Source: Limnoperna fortunei (Eukaryota; Mollusca; Bivalvia; Mytilida; Modiolidae). Taken from it: a stretch of DNA of 64,000 nt. The notes under the pieces were generated by a model. The model searched no databases. It was given only the letters and a program-made list of their open reading frames with translations, and was not told the origin of the DNA. Below are positions 11,051 to 21,325 of the stretch, piece by piece. The stretch covers positions 88,115,756 to 88,179,755 of the forward strand of contig OX104112.1 of assembly GCA_944474755.1 (NCBI GenBank), given 5' to 3'. Each line of letters opens with the position of its first letter. The stretch's first letter is position 1. The position numbers and the translations under genes are program-made.

Positions 11051-11800
11051 CCGACAGGACCATAAACTTTCATTCAAACAAACACAGTATGTCCAATGTT
11101 TTTAAAACTAGCCACCTCCAGCATATTTTGTAGACATAATGTAAAATTTAAAAAAAATTGTTGGCCCTTCGCATAAAGTTTGTTTTGAAACTATAAAACA
11201 TCCATGCCTATACCTTCCACAAATCATGATCCATACTGATACACATGCACTTATATAAGTCTTATAAGGTAAATATATGTCTGTATATTTACAACGACAT
11301 TTTTCTGCATAAAATTTTAATATATTAAACAAATCAAAAACCCTCATGGATTAAACCAGTATCAATCCAAAAGAAAGTAATCGATACCAAAAAAGGACGT
11401 GATAAAACAATTAAACAATATTGGAATGAAAACTTAATATTTTGTAATAATAACTGATGTACTCTTATACACCTGTTTTAACATGCAATTGATATTAATA
11501 AAAGTATTTGAGGAAACACAAGGGACATGCATGGATTAAACGGCAAACCTATACTCATATATTCATTCAGTAGTTTATACTACGATATACTGAGCACCAA
11601 ATCCAGTGCCATGTTATTGATCCAATATTGCTGCTGTTACTGTCCAGTTATCTGGATAAAGTGCCGGTGTACAGATTATGTGTTCCTTGATCTGCCAGAA
11701 CGTTTCACGCTCAGATGCTATACCAAATTGCATAACGTTATGTTAGGCGTTCGTGTCTGTCTTAATAGCATGACGTCGCTTTAGGTAGTCAACGTTAACA
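11051..11800 (+). repeat. Diverged copy of part of the 4.8-kb unit
   Basis: The part 11,060-11,350 resembles 30.53-30.96 kb (AAACATCCATGCC, TGATCCATACTGATACACAT). The part 11,340-11,800 resembles 32.79-33.29 kb (CATGGATTAAA, AAACCTATACTCATATATTC, ATATTGCTGCTGTTACTGTC). The stretch equivalent to the 70-residue frame of the array units has at least two one-base gaps and a stop here, so any coding sense is lost. This is the singleton relative of the tandem array. Confidence 0.8.
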
Positions 11801-12510
11801 AATGACTGGGCTGTGTCGGTGAAAAATTGATCGTGTTTTATAGTCTGGTCTTATTAAAAACGTTATGTATTGTAATATTTCCTAGCACTATATAAACTGT
11901 TGATATTGTTTTAATTTTGAAAACAAAAACATTTTATACCTTGAGTTCAATTGCTGTAATTTAATTTTCAAGGATAATTGAGAGGTGGTATATTTGTGTG
12001 TATGTTATTTTTCCGAAAAATATCAAGCGTTTAATTTTTTTACCCTTAGTGAAAGTGGTCTTTTTACGTAAAACACGATTTTGGGTCCATAAAATTCGCT
12101 AAAGTTAATCGAAGAGAAAATAGCGTTTGCTTGACATATTATTGCCTTACAAGCATTTATTTTCTATGCTTTGAATTACTTCAGTTATATTCAAAACCGA
12201 TGCATGAAACAAACGGACCATTTGAACTTCCGCAGGCAAAATTGCCAATGACGTCCTAGTTTTGTCAATGACGTGAGACAAACAATTGCCAATGGACCTT
12301 CAACATAGCAACTTAAAAGGAGTTTGTGGTAAATATAAAAGCTGCACCGTATTCAAATTGGGTTTACGCCATATATTTGTTACCCGGGACATAAATCTGG
12401 GTTTTGAATAATATCTTAAAGTACATGATTTTTAAATGTATTTCATAAAAAGTCATCAGCGGTTTTTCAATTATTATAGTTTCATGTTAGACCCAAAAGT
12501 ATTTGCAGTC
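11801..12510. other. AT-rich intergenic sequence
   Basis: No gene seen. A short direct repeat built on GCCAATGACGT / GTCAATGACGTGA / GCCAATGGAC occurs at about 12,240-12,300. The rest is unrecognised. Confidence 0.4.
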
Positions 12511-13490
12511 GATCTTTCTATAATAAGGCCGTAAACCTAGACGTAACACGACTTTTTGGTTACCAGAAGGACCACCTAAAGTTATGCCAATGAAATTGTT
12601 ACAGAAGTCTAAAATTCTTGCCCCGGTGTCCATTCGAAAGTCTAGTTATTGCATACTAATTCTTAGGCCTGTAAATTACTACACAAATTTTATTGGGTAG
12701 TTGTGTCTAGTCTTGTCAGGGTCACACAAATATTTTAACACCGTAGAAAAGCTGCCTTCTGTGCCAGTGAAAGATAGGCCAAGACTTACAGTTACACAAT
12801 TATTTGTAAGAATTAATATTAGGAAAAAACTGCAATGTTGCTATTGCGTAGTCGTTTTGTCAGAATCTATATTGTTTGTTTGCAAAATTTAGTTAACACA
12901 AAAGGCAAACCCAAAGATGAGGCAAAAAGTGTAATGGACTGTAACTGTTGTTTCTTCGTGTATTTAACCCATACGCTGCAAATTTACCTTTAACATTATT
13001 TACATAATTGTTGAATAAATCAGAAATCTCTAACTTTTCTAAGGTTCAGTATTTCACATCAATCAATTCAAAAACTTAAAATGATAATAATAAATTACAA
13101 TAAACAAGTAGGCATTATTTCGTCCTAATACCTTTAACGTGACTTAATCATTCCTTTAACGGAAACATAGCAATTTTTTTGCATAAGGTTATTGCATCAA
13201 ATTTTTTAAAAAAATCCTCATTCTGATAATAGAATTATTAGCAGCAATAGTTTTTTGCGTGTTTTGCGTTGATAAAGTTGTAGTCACTTGCATTCATAAA
13301 AACTGAATTGATCCAATAACCATTCAAAAGTCAAATGTTATGAAGTGTTTATTGCAATAATATACCTCTAATATGTATACATGCATTTTATTTATTATTT
13401 TATTTTTGCTTTAGTCTTCTTTTTCAAACAACCATATTTAACGTCGTAGAGAACTTTTTCATAACACCATTGTTCAACATTTGGAAAGTT
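12511..13490 (+). repeat. Segment duplicated at 49.46-50.39 kb
   Basis: Shares with 49.46-50.39 kb the blocks GCCGTAAACCTAGACG, GGCCTGTAAA, AAAAT/TTTAACAC, GTGCCAGTGAAAGATA versus GTACCAGTAAAGAATA, and TGTATTTAACCCATA. Within it, a short frame reads NTVEK...VPVKDRPRLTVTQ in this copy and NTVEK...VPVKNKPRHTITQ in the other, so part may be an old exon. It lies just upstream of the signal-peptide exon in both copies. Confidence 0.7.
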
Positions 13491-13563
13491 CAATGTACCT
13501 TCGGACCCTTTTTACTTCTATTTTATAAATGCTTTGCTCATCGTGCAAACTGCATGTCAAAAT
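13491..13563 (+). pseudogene. Signal-peptide exon relic of an Ig-like gene, copy 1
   Basis: Starting from ATG at 13,493, the sequence encodes a basic start followed by a hydrophobic run and INALLIVQTACQ in the adjacent frame, which is a typical secretion signal with an A-x-C-type cleavage end. A one-base shift between the ATG and the hydrophobic part breaks the frame, and the expected splice donor is weakened (AAATAAGAC instead of AAAGTAAGT). The copy at 50,395-50,463 has the same layout with a good donor. This is inferred to be the first coding exon of an Ig-superfamily-like secreted or membrane protein. Confidence 0.6.
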
Positions 13564-13699
13564 AAGACATTTAACATTTTCTAAAGTTTTCTCAACTTGA
13601 AACTTGGTTACACAAGGAATATTGATACACTTTAAGATATGTTACGATTGTATGAAGAAAACACAATATTCAAATAAATGTTAAAACTAAGCAGATATA

Positions 13700-13850
13700 G
13701 CGTATTAACAGATGATACTGCAATAACGGCTGCCGAAAATACAGTAAATCAATGCACTGTTAGAATACAGTATGCATAAAATTATCCAGTTTCAAAATCT
13801 GTAGCTAATGTTGCTTTAAGGTAACTGAAACTGAATATCTTATTACTAAA
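13700..13850 (+). pseudogene. Ig-like exon relic, related to 16.93-17.09 kb
   Basis: The frame reads DDTAITAAENTVNQCTV, then a stop, then SKSVANVALR. It aligns with DDTATTGNSQTVNDCTF, stop, then CSVANG at 16.93-17.06 kb. The two share the Cys and the SVAN block, suggesting the second half of an Ig-like domain. Internal stops show decay. Confidence 0.5.
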
Positions 13851-13878
13851 ACAAGTAACTCAACAAAATTTGCTGTAG

Positions 13879-14787
13879 GTGTACTTCAAGAGTTTTTGAC
13901 GGAAAGGGGAAAGACTGATGTCGATATTCTTTCTCTAACTGTTTTGGAACTTAACGAAATCCCGCAAGATTTTTACGCCAATGAAAAATCCAAAAATGGT
14001 GAAATGTACAAAAAGAACTCGTTGTTAAATCTAAGACAAGGATTAAACAGATATTTTAAGGACAACACTAAGCAGTTAGACATTACGTCGGATTCTGGAT
14101 TTGACATGGCCAATAGCTCTTTTAAAGCTCTACTTCGTAAAACTAGAGAGGCTTACAAAGGATCAGTTGATCACCATGAGGCTATTTCTCAAGAAGATCT
14201 ACAGAAACTTTATCAACATCCGCGTGCTTTCAATCATGATTCTCTTGGTGGTTTGCTCAACAAAGTGAGCTTGGAGGTAATTTTATACTTCTGTAGGAGA
14301 GGACAGGAAAATTTGCACAAGCGTAAAGTGACTGACTTCCAAATAAAAACTGGTGCTGATGGGGCAAGGTATGTGCAAAAAGTAACTTCAGAGCTGGATA
14401 AGAATCACCAGGGAAATTCAAATATAATTGATATAGAAGGTACAGGTGGCAAAATGTATGAAACACGAAATGCTTTATGTCCTGTAGAACCTTTTGAGAA
14501 ATATTGTAACAGAAGGCATACTGGAACTGACCGACTATTCCTACAGCTACTTAGAATCTGACACTGTATGGTACAAAAAAAGAACCTCTGGGTGTAGATA
14601 CACTTGCCTCTTTCATGAAGAATCTTGTCAATTTTAGCTGAATTGTCACGTATCTATACACATCATTGTATTAGAGTCACAACAATAACTTTACTCAACA
14701 GCTGTGGATTTGAGTCACGCCATATTGTTACTGTGTCAGGACACAGGAACCAATCTTCACTGGCCAGCTATTGTTACTACATATCAG
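13879..14787 (+). CDS. Crypton-type tyrosine recombinase (DUF3504-like), main exon, frameshifted
   Basis: The exon follows a good acceptor (TTTGCTGTAG) and ends in a donor at 14,788. The 221-residue first frame shows the family blocks YANEKSKNGEMYKKNSLLNLR, in the order expected for KCTD1/ZMYM/QRICH1-type DUF3504 recombinases, then LLNKVSLEVILYFCRRGQEN, GGKMYETRNALCPVEPF. After three one-base shifts near 14,556, 14,573 (a run of seven A) and 14,620, the C-terminal part follows: YTHHCIRVTTITLL and then VSGHRNQSSLASY. This supplies the HxxR box, the GHR box and the nucleophile Tyr of tyrosine recombinases. It would cut and rejoin DNA at a transposon site, or serve a domesticated role. The frameshifts make it a pseudogene unless they are sequence errors. 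Confidence 0.88.
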
Positions 14788-15196
14788 GTTGGTATATTAA
14801 ATATTGACATTAGTTTGTTTCTTTTTGTTGTCTTGCAGATGTATGATTTAATTTAATAATTGTTGGCATATTTTGAGGTGACCAGATTCTAAGCAGTTTT
14901 ATTACACTGCATGTATTATCTAAATTATCAACATGCAATATCATGATCCGATACTATTGCATGAACTCAATCAATTTTTGCACAAAATATGTATATTTGA
15001 TTACTACAAATGTACAATTAATTCAGTACTGCCATAAATCTCCAGTGCAACAGTCAAAATTTCACAATAAATATTTTTTGATTTTTACAGCAAACAAAAA
15101 AACAACACAAAAATGGTGATTCTCAATTGATAAAAGATGTTTGTTGATTGACACAATCAAGCTTTCCATTCTCTATTTTATCTCATATATTTCTAG

Positions 15197-15292
15197 ATCT
15201 GCAGAAAAAACAGATGTCAGATGCTTTGAGTAAATCGAGATGCCCCCTAGGAGACACTTCAAACACAACTACTGCAATTGTACCTGTAACAG
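15197..15292 (+). CDS. Crypton-like recombinase gene, duplicated exon, copy a
   Basis: 96 bp between a TTTCTAG acceptor and a GTAACA donor, phase 1 at both ends. It encodes LQKKQMSDALSKSRCPLGDT and then SNTTTAIVPVT. The KQMSDALS start directly continues the region that follows the catalytic Tyr in related recombinases. Open throughout. Confidence 0.8.
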
Positions 15293-15469
15293 GTAACATA
15301 TATGTTTCTAATTGAGATTTAATCATTATACATATGTTTTTTGGATTATTGGCTTAACCACTTTTATTGTTTTAAATATGCAAAAATGTTGATTCAAACT
15401 TGATAAAAGTCGTTTGTTGATCTACACAATCAAACTTTCCATTTTCTATTTTATTTCATATATTTCTAG

Positions 15470-15565
15470 ATCTACAGACAAAAGAGATGTCAGATGCTTC
15501 GAGTAAATCGAGATGCCCCCTTGGAGACGCTTCCAACACAACCACTGCCAATGTATCCATAACAG
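15470..15565 (+). CDS. Crypton-like recombinase gene, duplicated exon, copy b
   Basis: 96 bp with the same phase and flanking signals as the exon 273 bp upstream. It encodes LQTKEMSDASSKSRCPLGDA and then SNTTTANVSIT. It differs from copy a at a few codons, keeps the reading frame and has no stop, so the duplication is not very recent and both copies have kept splice sites. Confidence 0.8.
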
Positions 15566-15787
15566 GTAACATATAGGTTTCTGCTTGACATTTACTCATT
15601 ATACAGTTTTCAGTTTATTGGCTTAGTCACTTTAATTGTTTTAAATATGATATATATTTGATAATATCTACAGATGAATTTTATGAACACTTACATAACT
15701 ACAAACACATAAATACAAGAAACTAAATACCAAGTAGAATGTAAATATTTGCATAACACCAGTTAAAATATACTAAAATAATTTCAG

Positions 15788-15957
15788 ATTTGCAGACAGC
15801 TTCCATACCAGTACGAAAAACGTCTTCAGAAGTGTACAATCTTTCCGATCTATACTTTTTGGATACACCTGATAGTATTGTTGGTATCAGCAGCAGAAGA
15901 GATGGAAAACCGATACCAAATGTCCGTTGGTGTAACATCCAGAAAACAGAACTTTAA
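15788..15957 (+). CDS. Crypton-like recombinase gene, last exon
   Basis: Follows the acceptor TAATTTCAG, enters in phase 1 and encodes 56 codons ending at TAA 15,955-15,957. Visible parts are LQTASIPVRKTSSEVYNLSD, LYFLDTPDSIVG and DGKPIPNVRWCNIQKTEL. It is in frame with both upstream 96-bp exons, which supports one transcript. The function of this tail is unknown. Confidence 0.75.
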
Positions 15958-16089
15958 TTTTAGCAATTGTGTTGTTCATATTAACAATAATTACTACATT
16001 ATCAAATAATAAGAAACTTTTGAAATATGATACAGTTATGTTGTATTACATCCCTATACAAATACTGTTAATATAAATTGTTATTTGTT

Positions 16090-16097
16090 TATTAAAC
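16090..16097 (+). terminator. Possible polyadenylation signal of the recombinase gene
   Basis: ATTAAA occurs about 130 bp after the stop codon of the last exon, followed by T-rich sequence. In AT-rich DNA this motif is common by chance, so the call is weak. Confidence 0.35.
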
Positions 16098-16193
16098 TTG
16101 TTTTAATTTGGGATGAATTTTGTTAGCACATGCCATTGCTTGATTTGATCTTATTACGATGTTGGAGCTATTAACATTCATAGTAATAATAAC

Positions 16194-16336
16194 AACAATA
16201 CTGTCTTTGTCATGTCATATGCGAAAATATGTCCCAAGGTTATGAGGCATAATTCACTTCCCTTAGGGTCGTGCATTATGCCTTCTAACCTTAGGACATA
16301 TTTTCGCATATGACATGACAAAGACAGTATTATTGT
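16194..16336. mobile_element. Foldback (MITE-like) palindrome 1
   Basis: Two arms of about 65 bp in inverted orientation, each with CTGTCTTTGTCATGTCATAT and GCGAAAATATGTCC, separated by a short loop near 16,258-16,270. Only a few mismatches separate the arms. It has no coding capacity. It lies just after the recombinase gene. Confidence 0.9.
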
Positions 16337-16344
16337 ATAAATGT

Positions 16345-16825
16345 ATTATATCCAGGGGTAGTTATAATACAATAACAACTAGGAAAAGTGCTTTGACAAG
16401 CAAAGCAAATTAAGGGTCATTTGTGAACTTTAGAATGATAGCGATAAATTAAATCTTTCCACTGTCAACCCCTAGTTAAGTAGATTTTCTGTCAGCAGAA
16501 ATTTGCTATTGGGGAAATATGCATAGGAAATGCAACCGCTTATGTATCTAATTATTATGGAGATATATATTTTAAACGCGGGTGCAATTGTACTGTTTAC
16601 AAATAACTTGAAGGAATTTAACAGGTTTTTAATTTCTGATATAGTACAAAAGTTTTGGAAACAAAAATGCCTCATATATTAGAAACAATATAATGGTAAA
16701 ACATATACAGAATGACCAAGCTCAATGCAATAGAACAGATCGAAGATGCATCTTTAAACTTGAAATGAAACGAAATAGCAAGTAATAATTTTGTTTGGAA
16801 TGAACATTGATTTTCCGGATCAGTA
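16345..16825 (+). pseudogene. Ig-locus intron/exon sequence shared with 50.76-51.0 kb
   Basis: Matches 50.76-51.0 kb over GGTAGTTATAATAC, AGTG.TTTGACAA and GGTCATTTGTGA. Some frames resemble Ig strands (SYNT...), but stops are frequent. The homology sets the order of the two Ig-locus copies. Confidence 0.5.
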
Positions 16826-17088
16826 CGTCCAGTAGGCCAGTGATTGTAAGGCTGGCACATCAGCTACAGTAACATGCAGTTCACAAAGTGGAGACCCAAT
16901 CCCCATAGTTAAAATAAACATAAATGGTGTTTTGTAGATGATACTGCAACAACGGGTAATAGCCAGACGGTAAATGATTGCACATTTATAGTATAAGATG
17001 CAGATCAATTTGCAGTTTTGGAATGTTCTGTAGCTAACGGTGTTCAAAACCCATTAACTGCAGAAAAATATTTCTTTGTTGTCAGTAA
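16826..17088 (+). pseudogene. Ig-like domain exon relic
   Basis: The frame reads KAGTSATVTCSSQSGDPIP followed by IVKINING, which is the classic B-to-C strand region of an Ig domain with its first Cys. After a shift, DDTATTGNSQTVNDC and, past a stop, DADQFAVLECSVANG give the F-strand Cys. The exon closes at GTTGTCA followed by the donor GTAAGT. The trace of a full Ig fold with both Cys positions makes the family call fair; a frameshift and a stop show it is dead. Confidence 0.65.
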
Positions 17089-17521
17089 GTAGTAAAATTA
17101 AAGGAATAATGGTAGGGAAGGAATTTTATTAGTAATATATTACATTACTCTTACCTCATATTTGTTACATGTAATAAATTAAAGCATTTTTAGAACATAA
17201 AGGGCTGTAGTAATGATGATGGGACAGAGTAATAACGAAGTTAAGACACACATAAAATTCTAGTTAATCTTTACTTCCGCAATGTATTATTTAGACCACA
17301 TGCCGTTGTTAAGGGCTATAAAATTGTTTGTTGTTTTCATAAAAACTCACAAATAGACCCACTGTGTTTTATTTAATATTAAAAATGTACATTTATAAAA
17401 TTATTTCTGTACATTGTTTTTTTTAAATTAATTTAAATTACCAATCTCTAATCCCATTCAACAAATTGTTGATCTGGAAAGAGCAAACAAAATACTAATT
17501 AAGAATATTCTGATATATTGG

Positions 17522-17821
17522 ACATGTATATCAGGAATTGGTTATCCAGTGCCTACAATGACAATAAAGAATGACAATACACAATTTATAAGTGGACTCA
17601 CAACTTCGTATATTACACACTTCAAAATATTACATAGTGACAGGCACCCTGATTTGGAAATCAACACTAGGAGACAGGGAAACAGGGATGTCATTCATAG
17701 TACACTGACTTCTCCACAGACAGTTTCTATGCCATTAACTGTCATTGATAATTATTTCTTAAATTGGTTCAATGTCATACATATTGCAATATATATTCTT
17801 TGGTATGTTAGCATACTCTAG
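17522..17821 (+). pseudogene. Ig-like exon relic, open frame
   Basis: An open frame of about 95 codons starting GYPVPTMTIKNDN and continuing HSDRHPDLEINTRRQGNRDV and TSPQTVSMPLTV. It resembles an Ig domain start (P-x-x-T-I) and C'-E region. The end of the frame is AT-rich and runs past any likely exon border. A diverged relative lies at 19.75-19.90 kb, sharing ACACTAAGAGA and TTTCTCCACAG. Confidence 0.5.
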
Positions 17822-18099
17822 TCTCATTTGTGACTGCACACCTACTTTGACTACAGGTAACTCATCTGGTTTCACAAGGAAAACAGGATACATTCATCCT
17901 ACCGGAACATCTAAGTTTATAGTGTTTGTTCCTTGTTTTGTTCGTGCGTTTTCTGTATGCGATGGCTTTTTCATTTTCAAAATAGCTGCCGTTAAAACAA
18001 AAGTACATTTCTTAGATCTCGGGAATGGTCAGAGAAATTTCAATGAAAATTGGCACACTGATTTAGTGGACTATCCTGAGCATTTTTATTGAAAACTAT

Positions 18100-18900
18100 T
18101 TGACGCAAACGCCCCTATTTTGAAATGGTGTCCATTCCCCCAATTCTTCCACTTTTTAAGACATAACTTAAAAATATAAAATTGAAACTTAGTCAGGTTA
18201 TGGAGGATCACTTCAAGAGGTGCAAAAATTTTCAAGATGGCCGCCAGTTTAAAAAAAACCCAATTGAATATACATATGAACCCAACAAAAGGTCATGACT
18301 TGAAGTTGTGCCTTCCAGTTTTAAAATTTTCAAATTTAAATCAGGATTTAAATAAAAATTGGTATATAAGTAGAATGTCATATAGCACCGAATCACGCAT
18401 ATGTTGACTTTATATGGCCACCATTTATAATCAAAGATGGCCGTAAAAATATCTTAATTCTCCGATTTTGTTTTCGGGCAGATTAACTTGTTGTAAATGG
18501 AGGTTAGGCATATATATTTGAATTTAGAAATTTAAATTTAAAAATTTCTAAAAATCCAAAAGGTTCGGGGATTTGATGAAACTTTGTATATAAGTGGATT
18601 ACGTTATACCGCACAATATGACACACATAGTGACTTTCCATAGCGACCATTTTCAGTGAAAGATAGATGCGCAAAATAGCAAAATATTCAAAATAGTCCA
18701 ATTAGAACGAAACTTGGCATTTACGTAAATTATGATGTTGCAAATGGACGGTAGTCATACAAATTTGAACTCTGTTATGATGGCCATCTGCAAATGGTGG
18801 GCATTTTAACATGTTCGACAAAATAGGAACATGCTCCGATTTGAACGAAACTTAGTTTACTGCTAGGTAAAATTGCTGTGAATGTATGGATGAACTTGAG
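18100..18900. repeat. Degenerate repeat region with GATGGCC motifs
   Basis: Motifs recur at irregular distance: CAAGATGGCCGCC (18,234), TATGGCCACC, AAGATGGCCG (18,435), TAGCGACCATTTTC, GATGGCCATC, together with GAACGAAACTTGG/ GAAACTTTGTATATAAGTGG phrases. This looks like several old, diverged copies of one ~150-200 bp unit. No coding signal. Confidence 0.5.
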
Positions 18901-18959
18901 TGTCCACGGGAGGGGGCTTTTGGGATCCAGTTATGATCCATAAGATCATAATCATGTTT

Positions 18960-19420
18960 AATTGAGATTTATATTTATTTTTATTTACTCAAAAATGTGT
19001 GAACTGATTTTTGTTTTTTGCTTTTACGGTTCTCAGATAGGTACATTGTATTCTTATTTTACAATTTTATTCAACAATTTATCTGCAATTTAAATTCGAT
19101 AGAATTTGGACTAGTTACATTTTTATGTCTTTAACACTTTTAGAACTCGTGAGATATTAGTGACTATTTTATTCGTAATTTTTTTACTAACATGGTTAGA
19201 CTTCTCTTTAAGAGAAATTGAAAGATCTTGCAGTTCTACAGACAAATGAAAGCAGAGGTGTCCTGGATTTTTTTCGAGATATTTGTGGAAAAATAGATTT
19301 TTATAATACTAGCTATACCAATTATATATTAATTCTTCAAAATAAAATATTGTTTATCTTGTATCATATGGTCTGTGTTCGATTTTAGGCACTTTATTAA
19401 TGCAATTTTAGTTGTCTTCT
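18960..19420 (+). repeat. Segment duplicated at 51.48-52.03 kb
   Basis: Shares AAAATGTGTGAACTGATTTT, ATAGGTACATTGTATTCTTA and TTTATAATACT blocks with 51.48-51.96 kb. It is the last clear part of the large duplication on this side. Confidence 0.7.
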
Positions 19421-19429
19421 ATTGATACC

Positions 19430-19575
19430 GTTCCCTGAGGTTGGTGGTTCCCGTCTCAATGGAGTAAAGGAGCGTTAGGCTAAAATTTTAATTGACGGAG
19501 ATTGTCAGTTTTTTACCTAGGTTAGACCAGGTTTTTTAATTGTAGTCAGGCTTCATTCCAATAAAACTAGACGAA
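19430..19575 (+). repeat. SINE copy
   Basis: Contains GGTTCCCGTCTC as a box-B-like element, then TTAATTGACGGAGATTGTCA, a GACCAGGTTTTTT stretch and TTCATTCCAATAAAACTAGACG, matching body and tail of the other SINE copies. Confidence 0.7.
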
Positions 19576-19739
19576 ATGTCAAAATGTTTTCATTGTTTTT
19601 TTTTCATATAACTAAAACGTATGTTGGCTATGAGCTTGTTTTTGAAAGCATTTGAATGCATAATTAAAATGAACAACCAGCATGTTTCAAGAAAACTGTG
19701 ACTTAATTTCTTTTAAGATGATTAACCATTATAATTTTT

Positions 19740-19910
19740 ACAAAGTAACAGTTTCACAGCTTGTTTGGACACCAACACTAAGAGATAATGGAAATAAAAT
19801 TATACTGTAACGTCAGTCGTAGTATATTGATTTCTCCACAGTTTCTTTGTCAATAAGTGTTACTGGTCATTATTTTGTGAATTGATTCATTGTTATTGTC
19901 TATTGCAGTT
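19740..19910 (+). pseudogene. Ig-like exon remnant
   Basis: Resembles 17.64-17.77 kb: TTTGGACACCAACACTAAGAGA, then TTGATTTCTCCACAGTTTCT. Stops are frequent. Probably a decayed duplicate of that exon. Confidence 0.4.
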
Positions 19911-20036
19911 CCTGGTCTTGTACGTGACCGCATACAATAACACGACGGGTGTAAAAAAATGATAATGCATATTTTATGATAATATTTTCACAGAAATTTT
20001 AAACTCTTTATATAATATTTAGAATATTTAAATTAA

Positions 20037-20201
20037 GAAATAATTCATGGCTGCCCCAATTTTATGGATTATTTAAATATGGGTAGGCATTATATTCATG
20101 AATATTTTGCCATGAGCGTTAGCGAATGGTAAAATATCATGAATATAATGCTTACCCATATTTAAATAATCCATAAAATTTGGGCAGCCATGAATTATTT
20201 C
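20037..20201. mobile_element. Foldback (MITE-like) palindrome 2
   Basis: Arms of about 70 bp: GAAATAATTCATGGCTGCCC, ATTTAAATATGGGTAGGCAT and TATATTCATGAATATTTTGCC on the left, mirrored on the right with few changes. The loop carries ATGAGCGTTAGCGAATGG. A half-decayed relative lies at 47.75-47.87 kb. Confidence 0.92.
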
Positions 20202-21164
20202 GATTCTGATATGAAAATACAGAAATTTTACATTTCGCGACTACCTAGGTAAAGGTTTATTTTGGCTGTTCCAATTTCCGAGAACCTCCCTTGTTTCGAA
20301 ATTATTATATTTCTCGTGTAAAACTTAGTAGAAAAAAAACGAAGAAATAAAAAAAACAAACAAACATATTTATTAACATTTACAATAAAATTTAACAATC
20401 AAAACAAAGAACGACAAAATTAAATGCTTCATTACATCAGTCGCCGTGTGGCGTGTCTGGGACTGTTCATGTGTTGCTGTGTTTGCGTGAGAATTGAAAA
20501 CGCTTACCGCATTTGGTCGATCTTATGCTCCTGTTTTAGATCCACAATGGTGCAAATTTAAATCGACAGTTATTTTCCACAATTAATCAACATTTTGAAA
20601 TTCGGTTGCGTTTTCATTTTGATACGTAACGGTAAATTCTTTTGTGGTGGGGGCGGGAAAGTCTCGCGGTTTGCATTGAACGTCATTGTAAACAACGCAA
20701 CGTCCCTTGAATACACAACGTAGCTAAAGTCAAGGAAGACTTGTAACATGTAAACAATAAAGGCATAGAATAGAAAATGGACTTGTTATCGTGAAAACAT
20801 GTTATCTATGGGATTTTCTTACAAAGGTACAAAATAAAATAAATTTTAAAGCAAAAACATCAACACACGGGGGTTTTTGAAATGTTACGCCCTCACATTT
20901 TTCATCAATACTATTATTGTTCTGTTAATTTGTTTACGATTTGTTTTGTCTTGTTTCCTTTTTGGCAGCATAGTACAATATTATTCTACTTCGACGTTTT
21001 TCGTTTAGTTTTAAACGATTGTGCAGCTATAGAAGGTAATAGTACATATATATCCTGGACATTTGATATCAAGATATATACCAATGTGTGGCTTTATCAT
21101 GTTATCAATATACCATTTTTACCATTTTACTCATTATGGAAATTGAATTTTTCTATCTAAAATG
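20202..21164. other. Intergenic sequence
   Basis: No recognisable gene or repeat. A less AT-rich patch at about 20,440-20,720 carries no coding motif that I can see. Confidence 0.4.
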
Positions 21165-21325
21165 GTTGTCAAGTTAGAGGTTAAATGGTAGAGTTTTTTG
21201 TGATGTTGGAGGTACAGGGTTCTAGTCTCACTGCTCTCTGGGTATACTCGACTCCAATGCTAAGTGACATGAATCAAAAGGTTTCCTACTAAAAATGTCG
21301 GCGTTTTCCATATTGGAAGACTAAT
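21165..21325 (+). repeat. SINE copy
   Basis: Shows GGGTTCTAGTCTCA as box-B-like element, then ACTCGACTCCAATGCTAAG, TTTCCTAC and GTCGGCGTTTTCC, the shared body. The tail is worn. Confidence 0.65.

Larger units (their letters stand above)
15110..15655 (+). repeat. Tandem duplication of intron plus 96-bp exon
   Basis: A unit of about 273 bp occurs twice, starting near 15,110 and 15,383. Each contains GTTTGTTGAT, CACAATCAA, TTTCCATT.TCTATTTTAT, an acceptor ATATTTCTAG, a 96-bp exon and a donor GTAACATATA. The exon ends are in the same phase, so both copies can be spliced in together without breaking the frame. Confidence 0.9.

Noticed and set aside
13896..14561. Bacterial or phage integrase by horizontal transfer
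   Set aside because: Motif set, introns and splice phase fit animal Crypton/DUF3504 recombinases; base composition is like the neighbours.
17772..18092. 106-codon ORF
   Set aside because: It crosses from the end of an Ig-like relic into degenerate repeat sequence; no domain and no conservation seen.
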